Assembly: GCF_013364155.1 (NCBI RefSeq)
Contig: NZ_CP054916.1
Span: forward strand, 682,001-746,000
Source: Streptomyces sp. NA02950
GTDB lineage: Bacteria; Actinomycetota; Actinomycetes; Streptomycetales; Streptomycetaceae
DNA: 64,000 nt
Direction of reading: 5' to 3'
The notes under the pieces were generated by a model. It was not told where the DNA came from. It did no database searches and saw only the letters and a list, made by a program, of their open reading frames with translations. Both the position numbers and the translations under genes were made by a program. Below are positions 1 through 8,489 of the stretch, one piece after another; position 1 is the first letter of the stretch, and every line of letters starts with the position of its first letter.

Positions 1-455
1 AGGGAGGGCGGGGATCGGGGGCTGGCGCTCGCTGCCGCGCCGTACGGCCGCCACGAACCGCCGCACCGGTACGGGCTCACCGCGCAGCGGTACCCGTACC
101 ACCCGGTCCCGGTGGCCGTCCGGTACCGGCGCCGGCCGCGGCAGCAGACAGATTCCGCAGCCGTGGGCGACCAGGGCCGCGATCGCGGACCCGTCGGCCG
201 CACTGTGCCTCGCCCGCGGGGGTGAACCCGGCGGCCGCAGGCGGCCAGCAGCAGTTGATGCTGATCGGCCGTCCCGTCCGGGTACCCGGCCAGATCCGCG
301 CGGGCCTCCTCCCAGCGCGCGAACAGCGCGTCGGCATGCCCGAGCAGCGCCAGTGCCGCGGGGGTGAGCCGTACCCGGCGGCCCGTCGGCTCCAACAGCT
401 CCAGGCCGATCCGCGCCGCGAGTTGGCGCAGCTGCGCTCGGGGTCGGGCACCGCC
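1..455 (-). pseudogene. LysR-family regulator, truncated and internally deleted
   Basis: Read leftwards from about 455, the minus strand encodes the end of a LysR winged helix (RAQLRQLAARIGLELLEPTG, then RRVRLTPAALALLGHADALF). It then jumps near 215-235 to the last part of an effector domain (SAIAALVAHGCGICLLPRP and VRRFVAAVRRGSERQPP). The first 30-40 residues including the recognition helix are missing, most of the effector domain is missing, and the two pieces lie in different frames. The 3' end lies outside the window. It directly abuts the LysE remnant on the other strand, so the pair was probably a divergent regulator/exporter unit. It is not expected to be functional. Recognition is by motif reading only. 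Confidence 0.6.
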
Positions 456-936
456 GACGGCTGCCGCGCCCTGGTCGCGGTGGTCGGGGGCGCCGCCGTC
501 TCGCGGACCGTCGCCCCGGTGGCGGGCCCGTTGCGCGCCATCGCCGCGGTCATGCTCGGCATGGCGTCGCGGGCCGCCGTACGGGCACCGCGCCACCGGC
601 AACGGGACGACGCGGCCGGCCCGGAGCGGAACCTGCTGGGCCGCCCCGTCCGGGCCTATCTCGCCTTCCTGGTCCTGAGGTTGGTGAACCCCTGGGCGGT
701 CATCTGCTTCTCAGCGCTGGTGCCCGCCGGAGGCGCGGGCACCGGAGCCGGCCCCTCCGTCCCAGCGGTCTTCGTGGCCGCCGTGATCACCGCCTCCGTG
801 AGCCGGCAGCTGTTGCTGGCCGCGGGTGGAGCGCACTGGGCAGGACGCTGACGGCCCACGGGGGCGGGGCGTTACCGCGCTGGTCTCCGCCGCGGTGGTG
901 GCAGCGCCGGCGGTCGGCCTGCTGCTGCCCGGCTGA
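456..936 (+). pseudogene. LysE/RhtB-family exporter, N-terminally truncated and frameshifted
   Basis: The plus strand encodes the C-terminal two thirds of a LysE-type amino-acid exporter: GCRALVAVVGGAAVSRTVAP, a transmembrane segment with LVNPWAVICFSALV (the family's conserved N-P in a helix), and QLLLAAGGA. Translation stops at 849-851. The family-typical ending GVTALVSAAVVAAPAVGLLL continues in another frame and stops at 934-936, so there is a frameshift around 850-868. The first 60 or so residues are absent. An open frame does run from 222 to 851, but its first 80 codons are antisense to the LysR remnant and do not resemble an exporter N-terminus. Inferred to be dead. Confidence 0.6.
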
Positions 937-1024
937 GCCGCCGTCCCGGCCGTCCCGGCCGGGACGTTTTACGAGCGCGCCGTCCGGTAACCCGGTGCCG
1001 TGACAACGAAGAAAGGAGTCACTG

Positions 1025-1483
1025 ATGAGCACCGTGCGGGAGTCCGTCGAGGTTGACGTTCCGCTGAGCACGGCCTACAACCAGTGGACGCAGTTCACCG
1101 AGTTCCCGCGGTTCATGGAAGGCGTGGATCGGGTGACCCAGGTGGACGACCGGCACAACCACTGGTCGACCTCCATCGCCGGTGTGCACCGTGAGTTCGA
1201 CACCGAGATCGTCGACCAGCTCCCCGACGAGCGCATCGCCTGGCGCACGACCTCGGGCGATGTGCGGCAGCAGGGCCTGGTGACATTCCGGCCCCTGGAC
1301 GCGAGCCATACCGAGGTCAATCTGGCCATCGTCTTCGAACCGACCGGGTTGGCGGAGAAGGCCGCGGACATGACCGGGACGCTCGACCGCCGGATCAAGG
1401 GAGATCTGCACCGGTTCAAGGACTTCATCGAACACCGGGGCCAGGAAGAGGGCGGCTGGCGGGGCCGTATCAACCCCGGCTGA
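1025..1483 (+). CDS. SRPBCC-superfamily (polyketide cyclase/START-like) protein
   Basis: 152 aa, preceded by a strong AAAGGAG at 1011-1017. The N-terminal strand 'VRESVEVDVPLSTAYNQWTQ' followed by FTEFPRFMEGV is the hallmark of the SRPBCC/polyketide-cyclase ligand-binding fold. The C-terminus is one long helix (TGTLDRRIKGDLHRFKDFIE) ending in a short Gly/Arg tail. Members bind small hydrophobic ligands in a helix-grip cavity; in actinomycetes this subtype (YNQWTQFTEFPRFMEGV) is common, usually monocistronic and often stress-linked. No signal peptide is visible, so it is cytosolic. The ligand is unknown. A perfect hairpin follows the stop, consistent with a single-gene transcript. Confidence 0.85.
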   Translation: MSTVRESVEVDVPLSTAYNQWTQFTEFPRFMEGVDRVTQVDDRHNHWSTSIAGVHREFDTEIVDQLPDERIAWRTTSGDVRQQGLVTFRPLDASHTEVNLAIVFEPTGLAEKAADMTGTLDRRIKGDLHRFKDFIEHRGQEEGGWRGRINPG

Positions 1484-1524
1484 CTCCCCGGCGTCCGTAC
1501 GGTGACGACGGCAGCCGGGCTGAC

Positions 1525-1556
1525 CGGGAGCCCGCGCGTCAACGCGCGGGCTCCCG
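1525..1556 (+). terminator. Hairpin terminator after the SRPBCC gene
   Basis: A perfect 14-bp GC stem (CGGGAGCCCGCGCG and its complement) encloses a TCAA loop, 42 bp after the SRPBCC stop. There is no U-tract, as is usual for actinomycete terminators. The stem overlaps the last codons of the small minus-strand reading frame and may serve both directions. Confidence 0.75.
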
Positions 1557-1715
1557 TGTGCCCGGACCGGCGGTCGTCGCACTGCTCCCCCGAACGGGGA
1601 TGGCGCGCAGCAAGCGCGGCAGATGCGTCGGCGCGATGTACAGGACCGTCGAGACGCACAACAACGTCCACCCGACGAACCGGACCCAGTGGGTGTGTTC
1701 GTCCTGCGAAGCCAT
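1539..1715 (-). CDS. Small single-pass membrane protein (hypothetical)
   Basis: 58 aa from ATG 1715. A charged start (MASQDEHTHW) leads into one hydrophobic segment (VRFVGWTLLCVSTVLYIAP), followed by a basic, Pro/Gly-rich tail. No convincing Shine-Dalgarno precedes this ATG. In-frame starts further upstream would run into the neighbouring gene. The hydrophobic segment and codon bias favour a real peptide, but the hairpin at its 3' end overlaps the last codons. No family recognised. It could be a chance frame. Confidence 0.35.
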   Translation of the reverse strand: MASQDEHTHWVRFVGWTLLCVSTVLYIAPTHLPRLLRAIPVRGSSATTAGPGTREPAR

Positions 1716-1725
1716 CGAGGAGGAC

Positions 1726-2472
1726 TCACTCGTGAGGGGCGAGTGCGGCAGCCACACGGGCGAGGAGCGCGGCGGGCAGGGCGAACCGGTTGGCGGGGTT
1801 GCGGAAGGAGTACTCACCGTCGTTGATACGGAGACCGGCTACAGGCGTGGTCCAGTGTGCGGGACCCCAGAGGCCCTGGTTTTCCAGGAGGGCACCGGCG
1901 AGCGGTTCGGGGGCTTCGACACCGGTGCGGGCGCGCAACGCGACTGCCAGACGGTCGGCTGCGTGGTCGGGCAGGGCGTCGTCACCGAGTGCGGGCAGCA
2001 GGAGCAGCAGGCGGGCGTGGGCATCGGTGGTGGAGCCACCGGGCAGTGCGTTGTCCGCGGCGGCGACCAGCTCCGGCCAGGACAGGCCGGGGCCCATGAA
2101 GCATCCCTCGTCCCGGGCGAGGAGCACGGCTTCCTCCCAGTCGGGGTGGTGCAGGAGGTAGTCGGTGCCTTCGTCGCCCTCGACGGTGCGGTAGACGACG
2201 TGGAGGCGGTGGCCGGCGGTGAGCGGGATGGTGAAAGCGGGCCAGTCGGCACGCTGGAACAGTCGGTGCTGGAAGTCCCCGGCCGCGTCGTAGTCCGCGC
2301 CGAACAGCAGTTCTTCGGCTTCCTCGCTTTCCGCGCCCTGGGCGCAGTGGGAGAGGTGCCCCAGCCAGAACACGTTCTCGTCCAGGAATTCGGTGCGGTG
2401 GGTGAAGGGACCACCCCCGTAGCCCGGTATCCGGACCGGGTGCAGCTCCGCGCTGGTCGTCATGGAGTTCAT
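1726..2472 (-). CDS. Unrecognised cytosolic protein (248 aa)
   Basis: ATG 2472 is chosen because CAGGAG lies 7 nt upstream; ATGs at 2475 and 2463 are alternatives. The N-terminus contains GYGGGPFTHRTEFLDENVFW and a run of acidic residues. The middle has aromatic-rich motifs (DYLLHHPDWEEAVLLARDEG). The C-terminal half is Leu/Ala-rich and helical (ARLLLLLPALGDDALPDHAA). There is no signal peptide or membrane segment. It lies 88 bp after a second unknown gene on the same strand, itself 36 bp downstream of the CHAT protein gene, so all three may be cotranscribed. Function unknown; a partner or immunity-like role for the CHAT module is only inference from position. Confidence 0.6.
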   Translation of the reverse strand: MNSMTTSAELHPVRIPGYGGGPFTHRTEFLDENVFWLGHLSHCAQGAESEEAEELLFGADYDAAGDFQHRLFQRADWPAFTIPLTAGHRLHVVYRTVEGDEGTDYLLHHPDWEEAVLLARDEGCFMGPGLSWPELVAAADNALPGGSTTDAHARLLLLLPALGDDALPDHAADRLAVALRARTGVEAPEPLAGALLENQGLWGPAHWTTPVAGLRINDGEYSFRNPANRFALPAALLARVAAALAPHE

Positions 2473-2560
2473 CATGCCGCTCCTGCCCCGCGGCCGCGGT
2501 GCGGACGTTCGGGAGCTTCCTCGCCGCGGCCGACCCGGCCCGTCGACCGGCCGCCCGCGT

Positions 2561-3205
2561 TCAGTCCTGGTCGGGACCGCCGAGTTCCGATGCGAGTGTC
2601 CCGGCCCTCTCCGGAGGGCACATCGCGCGCAGGTGGCCGAGCGCCTCGTGGACGCAGAGGGCGGCGTAGTCGGAGGGGAAGAACCCGCGGGAGAGCAGCA
2701 CGTTGAAGACCCGGTGCACTCCCTCGTCGCTGAGCCGCCACACCGCCTTGGCGGCTTCCTGTTTGACCTCCGGCGCACAGGTGTGGCCGAGGAGGTCGGC
2801 GACGCTGGTGAGGTTCCCGACGTTGTCCCCGGTGAAGGCGTCGCGCAGGCACTGGATGACGACGCTGTCGTCGGGGTGGTGGAGGAATACATCGGTCCAA
2901 CTGATGTGCAGCAGCTGCTCGGGGTGTTCCCCGCCGTCGACGTGCGCCCGGTACTCGGGGTCGTCCGGCCAGAGGTACGGCAGCGGGCGGCGGCTCAGGA
3001 ACTCGCTGACGTCGACCCGCCATGGAACCCGGACGGGCATCTCCCTCCACCACTCGCCCGTCCAGCCGGTACCGGGAAGGGTGATCATCCCTTCGCTGTC
3101 GGGCCCGTCCGGTTCCGGCATCCACCGCGCGTCCTCGTGCTCGGGTGCCGGGGGCGAGGTGAGCGGTTCTTCCGTCGGCTTCCTCCGGAAGCGCTTGAAC
3201 AGCAT
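2561..3205 (-). CDS. Unrecognised HEAT-like helical protein (214 aa)
   Basis: Start ATG 3205 has GGAG 5 nt upstream. The N-terminus is basic (MLFKRFRRKP), followed by a Pro/Glu linker and a Trp-rich stretch (GTGWTGEWWREMPVRVPW). The last 110 residues look like stacked amphipathic helices of an ARM/HEAT-like fold (NLTSVADLLGHTCAPEVKQE, AVWRLSDEGVHRVFNVLLSR). It is soluble, with no catalytic motif. The gene sits between the CHAT protease-like gene (36 bp upstream) and another unknown gene, all on the minus strand. A scaffold or adaptor role would suit the fold, but this is inference. Confidence 0.6.
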   Translation of the reverse strand: MLFKRFRRKPTEEPLTSPPAPEHEDARWMPEPDGPDSEGMITLPGTGWTGEWWREMPVRVPWRVDVSEFLSRRPLPYLWPDDPEYRAHVDGGEHPEQLLHISWTDVFLHHPDDSVVIQCLRDAFTGDNVGNLTSVADLLGHTCAPEVKQEAAKAVWRLSDEGVHRVFNVLLSRGFFPSDYAALCVHEALGHLRAMCPPERAGTLASELGGPDQD

Positions 3206-3240
3206 GGGGTCTCCGTAAGGTGTGGTGCGGCCCGGGGCCT

Positions 3241-6200
3241 TCAGGCTCCGACGTGGATATGCGCTGCCCACAGGAACGGGGTCGCCGCCCTGGTGAGGGG
3301 GCCCGGCAGGTCCTGCCCGTCGCGTACGGCGAGGAGTGCGCGATGCAGCGCGTACGCGGCGCGGCGGGTGTCCAGGCCGCCCTCCGCGGTGCGCAGATGG
3401 GCGTAGAAGCGGTCGGCGATGGCGACGCAGAGCCGGTCGTCGACCTCCCAGAGGGTGCCGACGACCCGCGGGAAGCCCGCGACCTGGAAGGCCGAGGCGA
3501 GATGGAGGGCCTCGTCGAGGAAGGCCCCGTGGGTGACGGTCGCGGTGCGGCAGGCCGACAGGTAGGCGAGCTGGGCACGGTCGAGGACGACGGGAGCGAG
3601 GGCGGCGACGGTGAGGGGGTCACGCTCGTGGTCCTGGAGCAGCAGACGGCTGAGGGAGGGGTCCGTGGCATCGCTGTGACCGTGGCAGGCGAAGTGGGCG
3701 ACGGGACAGTCCGGCAGCCGCTTCAGCACATCGGCCTTGACCGGCACGGCCGGATCGGCTCCGCCGTCGAGGGCCACCACATCGGGGAGATGCCGTCGGA
3801 GCACGGCGACTTCCTCGCTCACGTGGTGCAGGCGGCCTCCTCCCGGCATGCCGGGGGTGACGGGCATCGCGACGCCGAGGGCGCGGGGGATCCCGGCCGG
3901 GGAGATGTCCGTGGCGGGGGCGTGTGCGCGGGCGTGGTGGAGTGCGCGGACGCTGGGTGTGTAGGAGGACACCACGCGGTCCATGACCGTACGGGGTGCG
4001 GTGCCGTCCGTGGCCTCGGTGTGGTGGCCGGCGGCGTGCAGCGGTAACAGGCTCAGCAGGCCGCTCGGCACCCACCACAGCCGGGGCCAGGTGTCCGGCT
4101 CCCCCGTCGGCCGGTGCCGGAACTCCAGCCGCTCCAGGACGGGTCCGGCCGCGGCGTCCCACAGCCACTCCATGACCTCGCGCAAGCGGCCCTGGGCCGC
4201 GCGGCGCTCGGTGCTGTCGCTGCCCGCCACCGCTCCGTGCACGGCGCCGTGGAAGGCGTCCGTCCTGGCGATCACGCTCTCGAAATCGAGTGCGGGGAGC
4301 GGGACGGCCGACACACCGTCGCGGGTCAGCAGGAGGGCGTGGCTGCCGTACGTACTGACGTTGAGCACCACCAGCGGGCCGTGCTCCGCCGCGGTCATCA
4401 GGTCTTCCGGGGTGGGCGGCAGGGCGAAGGAGGCGAATCCGCGGCGGGCGCGGATCTCGGCGAGGGTGGCGGCGAACTCGGCGGCGAGAGCCGGTCGGTT
4501 CAGCGCGGCGGGCGGCTCCGTTGCCGGGGCACCGGAGTGGGCCGGGGAGCCGCCGTCGGCGGGCAGCTGGGGCACGAGGAGCGCGGGCGGCGGCTGGTCG
4601 AGGCGGTCTCGCAGGTCGAGGAATCGGGCGGCGAGCCCGGGGTGGCGCCTGCGGAGTTCCGACAGGTCGTCCCGGGCGTCGAGCGCCTGGCCGATGAGGA
4701 CGGTCCGTCCGGTCTCCAGAAGCCGCAGGGCGCGCAGGGCGGGGTCCTGGGTGCCGGACCGCCGCGGAGCGGAGAGGACGAGAGCCGCGGCATCACCGGC
4801 CAGTCGGCGGGCATCGCCGAGCGCGTGCTGCTGGTCGCCGCGTGCCAGGCGCCGGTGGCTGACCTCGGGGAGCAGCAGGACCGCCGCTTCCAGGACGTCG
4901 GCGGCGAGGGCGGGGTCCGTGGGGGCGATGAGTTCGGCCGCGCTCCGTGCGGCGCCGACGCGGTGGGAGGCCGGTGCGGACTCCGCTCCCGCCGCCTCGG
5001 TGAAGGCGGCGATGGCCGCCTCCAGGTCCGCCTCGGCCGCGAAGTGCTCGTACCGGGTCCTCAGCGCGCCTCCGAGGTTGCCGAGGAACTTCGCCCGTTC
5101 GGGATGGTGGGCGGGGATGAGTGCGACGCTGTCCCGGCCGACGGTGACGGCCTCGTCCACGTCCGGTCTCCCGCCGGTCCGTCGGAACCGCAGGGTCAGG
5201 GCGTAGGCGAGGTTCGAGAGGTAGCGCGGGAGCTCGGTGTCCCGCCGCGGGGTGAGCTGGACGGCGCGTTGGGCCGCGTCGATGGCGTCGTCGAGGTCGG
5301 ACGGCAGATCGGTCTGCTGAAAACGTGCCACCAGCGCCGCCGCGAGGTTGGCCAGACGTGACGTCAACTGGTCCTCGTGGACGGTCGCCGCCACCGCCTC
5401 GCGGCAGAACCGGACCGCTTCCTCCAGGTCGGCGTCGTGGTCCGTGCGCTCGTAACGGGTCCACAGCAGCATGCCGAGGAAGGCGAGCGGACTGGCACGG
5501 TCCACGGGGTCGCGGGACGCGGCTGCCAGGTCCGCGCGCGAGAGGGCGATCGCCTCGCCCAGGTCGTCCATGGATCCGGTGTGCCGGAACCGTACGTACA
5601 GCGTCTCGATCAGGACGACGGACTGACGGAGGGCGCCACGGGTTCCCGTGGGGAGGAGCGGGAGGGAGTCGCGGCCGACCGCGATCGCCTCGTCCAGGTC
5701 GGCGAGTTCTCCCACCTGTTCGAAGCGGCTGCGCAGGGCCTGGCAGAAGGTGGTGAGACAGGCGCCCCTGACCTCGGGCGGGGCGGACGAGGGCGTGGCC
5801 TCGGCGGCTTCGCGGGAGCGGGTGACCGCCTCGTCGAGGAAGGTCGTACGGCCGCTGTGCAGCGACCGCAGAGCGAGGGTGTTCACCAGGTGGGCCAGGT
5901 ATCCGGGGCGCTCGGGATGGTGAAGGGGGGCCAGGTCGATCGCCTCGCGGCCCAGCACGAGCGCCTCCTCGATGTCCGCGTCCGGGCCTCCCCGCTGGTA
6001 CCGGAGTGTCAGCCGGTTCATGAGATTGATGAGGAACGGTGGCCGCACGGTGGGGTGGGTCACGGTCAGTGCGACGGCCTCGCGCCCGAGGGCGATGGAT
6101 TCTTCCAGGTCCGCGTGCGCACCGTCGCGTTCGTACCGCAGCAGCAGGGCGTTGCCCGCGTCGGTCAGGCAGGCCAGCTGATGGACGCCGGTGGCCGGTT

Positions 6201-6882
6201 CGGCCCTGACGGCCCGTCGGGCGAAGGAGACGGCCTCGTCCAGGGCCTCCGGTCGCCCGGTTCTGAGGTGGAGCGAGGTCAGCCCGTCCGTGAGATTGGC
6301 CAGAGCTCCCTTGCGTCCGGAGGACCGGGGCTGGCTCAGTGCGAGCGCGGTACGTGCCAGGTCGACCGACTCTTCCAGGTCCGCCAGGGATCCCGTCCAC
6401 TGGTATCGCCGGTGCAGCGCGGAGCCCAGGTTGGTGAGCGAGGCCTCGACGTCGGAGGAGCCGGTGGGCGGGAGCGCGACGGCCTCGCGGCCCAGTGCGA
6501 TGGCCTGTTCGAGATCGGCGGTCCGCCCGCTCTGCTCGAAGCGCTCGGTGAGGACGGCGCCGAGGACCGAGAGATAGCCCGCGTTGGCGGGGGCGAGGGC
6601 GACGGCCTCCCGCCCGGCGGCCACGGCCTCGTCCAGATCCGCCAGGGCGCCGGTCCGCGCGTTGCGCGCATGCAGCATGACCTGAAGGTCGTACAGCAGA
6701 CTCGCACGGTCCGCATGGCGCCGCGGAGCCCGCGCCACCGCCGTGCGGTAGGCGGCAACAGCCTCGTCCAAGTCCGCCGTGGCGCCGGTCCGGTCGAATC
6801 GCTCCCATGCCTCGCTCCCGCGCCGAACCCAGTCCTCCGGCCCCTTGCGGCCGTGACCACCGCTGAACGACTTCCACCGCAT
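3241..6882 (-). CDS. TPR-repeat CHAT-domain (caspase-like protease) protein
   Basis: 1213 aa, ATG 6882 with GAGGTG just upstream. About 14 TPR-like repeats of the pattern 'DLDEAVAAGREAVAL' span roughly residues 20-640. After a helical linker comes a C-terminal CHAT domain (about 830-1213), a caspase/separase relative. The dyad is visible: His1067 in HFACHG and Cys1111 in YLSACRTA. The flanking strands TYGSHALLLTRDGV, WWVPSGLLSLLPLHAAG and FPRVVGTLWEVDD are also conserved. Full length, with no signal peptide, so cytosolic. In bacteria TPR-CHAT proteins act as regulated proteases in conflict systems, where the repeats sense a partner or signal. It is divergent by 77 bp from a three-gene operon. 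Substrate unknown. One of the most conserved calls here; the system assignment is inferred. Confidence 0.9.
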   Translation of the reverse strand: MRWKSFSGGHGRKGPEDWVRRGSEAWERFDRTGATADLDEAVAAYRTAVARAPRRHADRASLLYDLQVMLHARNARTGALADLDEAVAAGREAVALAPANAGYLSVLGAVLTERFEQSGRTADLEQAIALGREAVALPPTGSSDVEASLTNLGSALHRRYQWTGSLADLEESVDLARTALALSQPRSSGRKGALANLTDGLTSLHLRTGRPEALDEAVSFARRAVRAEPATGVHQLACLTDAGNALLLRYERDGAHADLEESIALGREAVALTVTHPTVRPPFLINLMNRLTLRYQRGGPDADIEEALVLGREAIDLAPLHHPERPGYLAHLVNTLALRSLHSGRTTFLDEAVTRSREAAEATPSSAPPEVRGACLTTFCQALRSRFEQVGELADLDEAIAVGRDSLPLLPTGTRGALRQSVVLIETLYVRFRHTGSMDDLGEAIALSRADLAAASRDPVDRASPLAFLGMLLWTRYERTDHDADLEEAVRFCREAVAATVHEDQLTSRLANLAAALVARFQQTDLPSDLDDAIDAAQRAVQLTPRRDTELPRYLSNLAYALTLRFRRTGGRPDVDEAVTVGRDSVALIPAHHPERAKFLGNLGGALRTRYEHFAAEADLEAAIAAFTEAAGAESAPASHRVGAARSAAELIAPTDPALAADVLEAAVLLLPEVSHRRLARGDQQHALGDARRLAGDAAALVLSAPRRSGTQDPALRALRLLETGRTVLIGQALDARDDLSELRRRHPGLAARFLDLRDRLDQPPPALLVPQLPADGGSPAHSGAPATEPPAALNRPALAAEFAATLAEIRARRGFASFALPPTPEDLMTAAEHGPLVVLNVSTYGSHALLLTRDGVSAVPLPALDFESVIARTDAFHGAVHGAVAGSDSTERRAAQGRLREVMEWLWDAAAGPVLERLEFRHRPTGEPDTWPRLWWVPSGLLSLLPLHAAGHHTEATDGTAPRTVMDRVVSSYTPSVRALHHARAHAPATDISPAGIPRALGVAMPVTPGMPGGGRLHHVSEEVAVLRRHLPDVVALDGGADPAVPVKADVLKRLPDCPVAHFACHGHSDATDPSLSRLLLQDHERDPLTVAALAPVVLDRAQLAYLSACRTATVTHGAFLDEALHLASAFQVAGFPRVVGTLWEVDDRLCVAIADRFYAHLRTAEGGLDTRRAAYALHRALLAVRDGQDLPGPLTRAATPFLWAAHIHVGA

Positions 6883-6959
6883 TCGGCACCTCGTCCCCTC
6901 GTACCCATGTCACACTGCATGTTGGAGCCTGGTGTGCGCTGCATCACTATAGGGAGGAC
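6883..6959. promoter_or_regulatory. Bidirectional promoter region between the CHAT gene and its divergent operon
   Basis: 77 bp separate the two start codons. On the plus strand TTGGAG (6922-6927) and CACTAT (6945-6950) are 17 bp apart and resemble a -35/-10 pair. AGGGAGG at 6951-6957 is the ribosome-binding site for the plus gene but sits very close to that -10, so transcription may start further upstream. No clear palindromic operator is seen. The shared region implies co-regulation of the two arms. Confidence 0.4.
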
Positions 6960-6962
6960 GTG

Positions 6963-7418
6963 TTGAGTGACGGCCCCGGCCGGCCGGCCGTTCGCACAGC
7001 CAACGCCGTGGCGTACGTCTGCCAGAACCTGGAACAGCTCCGATCACAGCTGCTCGAGGGGCAGTTGGGCGACGACGGACCGCTGGATCGGCTCCTCGCG
7101 GCGGTGCGTTCGGGCGGGGAGGTCGACGGGGCGCTGGAGCATCTGCATCTGCTGCTCCAGGCGGACGGCGACGCCCGCGGTGTGCACGCGCTCGACGGCG
7201 CGGAGGACGGCGCCCGCGGACTCGGGGACGGTGGGCTGCCCGGCGGCCCGGGTCTGCACCAGGTGACCGGGCTGACCCGCGGCGCGGCACCGGGCCCGGC
7301 CGACATCGTCTACTTGTGTCCGGCGCACCGGTGTGCGCGTTCCTGGGTTCCGCACCCGACCGTGCCTCTGCCGCGCTGTGCCATCACCGGCCAACCGCTG
7401 CGACGGGACCGTCTGTAG
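6963..7418 (+). CDS. Small Cys/His protein, first gene of the CHAT-divergent operon
   Basis: About 151 aa. TTG at 6963 is preferred because AGGGAGG ends 5 nt upstream; GTG 6960 is the alternative, with only 2 nt spacing. The N-terminal half is helical (VCQNLEQLRSQLLEGQLGDD, then GALEHLHLLLQADGD). The last 35 residues hold a potential metal site, YLCPAHRCARSW, plus a later His and Cys (C-x2-H-x-C...H...C), and end in a basic tail. No family recognised with certainty. Its stop is 2 bp from the next start, so translation is probably coupled. Position opposite a TPR-CHAT gene recalls the small associated proteins of computationally described CHAT/TPR conflict systems, but homology was not shown. 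Confidence 0.6.
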   Translation: MSDGPGRPAVRTANAVAYVCQNLEQLRSQLLEGQLGDDGPLDRLLAAVRSGGEVDGALEHLHLLLQADGDARGVHALDGAEDGARGLGDGGLPGGPGLHQVTGLTRGAAPGPADIVYLCPAHRCARSWVPHPTVPLPRCAITGQPLRRDRL

Positions 7419-7420
7419 CC

Positions 7421-8458
7421 ATGGGCGGTCTGCTCTCCGAACTCGGGAAGAAGCTCGCCGAACGCTGGCTGTCACTCCTCGTCCTGCCGGGCGCCCTCTA
7501 CCTCGCCGTCCTGGGCACGGCGGCGCTGCTCGGCCATGGCCACGCCGTCGACCCGCACCAGCTGACCGAGCGGATCTCGGCGGCGGCGGAGGCCCGGGCG
7601 GTCGGCACCTTCGGCGGGCAGGTCGTGGTCCTCGGCGCCGTGCTGGCCGGCTCCGCCGGGGCGGGGCTCGCCGCGCAGGCGCTGGGCTCACTCGTGGAGC
7701 GCATCTGCCTGGGCGCCGGCTGGCGCGCCTGGCCACGCCCGTTGCGCGCCCCGGCCCGGCTGCGCGTCGAGCGCCGTCGGCAACGCTGGACCACAGCCGC
7801 CCAGGGCTACCACCGGCTGCTGACGGAGGCTCGGCGCGCCCGCGGCCGGGGCGAGCGCGGCGACCCCACCGCGCGGTGGGCGGCCCACCTCGCCATGACC
7901 CGTGTCGCGGCGGAACTCCCCGACCGCCCCACCTGGAGCGGCGATCGCATCCACAGCGTGTCCGCCCGTCTGGAGCGGGTCCACCGGCTCGATCTGGCCA
8001 CGGTGTGGCCGTACTTGTGGCTCATCCTGCCCGAACCGACCCGTGCGGAGATCTCCGCGGCACGCCAGTCCCTGTACCGTGGCAGCACCCTCACCGCATG
8101 GGCCCTGCTGTACCTTCCGGTCGCCGGACGGTGGTGGCCCGCCGCTCTCATCAGCCTCACCCTGGCCCTCGCGGGCCGGTCCCGCACCCGTGCCGCCGCG
8201 GACAACTACGCCCTGCTGCTGGAGGCCGCGGCCCGGCTGCACGGCGGCGAGCTCGCCCTGCGCCTCGGCCTCACCTCCGCGCTCCCGGGGCCCGCCGCAC
8301 CCCCGGGGCCCGCCGTCCTGCCGGGTCCCGCATGCCCGCCCGACGACGCGGACGATGTCGACGGCACCGGGCCCACGCCCCTCACGCCGGACGTCGGCGA
8401 CGCTCTCACGCGCGCGTTGTACGTACCGCCTCCCGCACCACCGCCCGCTGCCGACTAG
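7421..8458 (+). CDS. Multi-pass membrane protein of the CHAT-divergent operon
   Basis: 345 aa from ATG 7421, two bases after the upstream stop. Hydrophobic segments appear near residues 15-36 (WLSLLVLPGALYLAVLGTAA), 62-85 (GQVVVLGAVLAGSAGAGLAA) and 225-255 (ALLYLPVAGRWWPAALISLT). Between them is a long basic, Arg-rich cytoplasmic-type region. The last 60 residues are a Pro/Ala/Asp-rich tail. No transporter or enzyme motif is visible. In a conflict-type operon a membrane component could be the effector or an anchor, but here that is only positional inference. The gene is followed after 31 bp by the zinc-finger gene on the same strand. Confidence 0.65.
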   Translation: MGGLLSELGKKLAERWLSLLVLPGALYLAVLGTAALLGHGHAVDPHQLTERISAAAEARAVGTFGGQVVVLGAVLAGSAGAGLAAQALGSLVERICLGAGWRAWPRPLRAPARLRVERRRQRWTTAAQGYHRLLTEARRARGRGERGDPTARWAAHLAMTRVAAELPDRPTWSGDRIHSVSARLERVHRLDLATVWPYLWLILPEPTRAEISAARQSLYRGSTLTAWALLYLPVAGRWWPAALISLTLALAGRSRTRAAADNYALLLEAAARLHGGELALRLGLTSALPGPAAPPGPAVLPGPACPPDDADDVDGTGPTPLTPDVGDALTRALYVPPPAPPPAAD

Positions 8459-8489
8459 CTCACCCCTGACCGAAGGACGAAGGATCCCC

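Noticed and set aside
2561..3205. VHEALGHL in the HEAT-like protein as a zinc-protease HExxH motif
   Set aside because: The spacing is H-E-x-x-x-H, not HExxH, and no third ligand or protease fold is apparent.
4793..6913. A second 706-codon minus-strand frame inside the CHAT gene
   Set aside because: It overlaps the TPR-encoding region in a different frame; periodicity only mirrors the repeats of the real gene.
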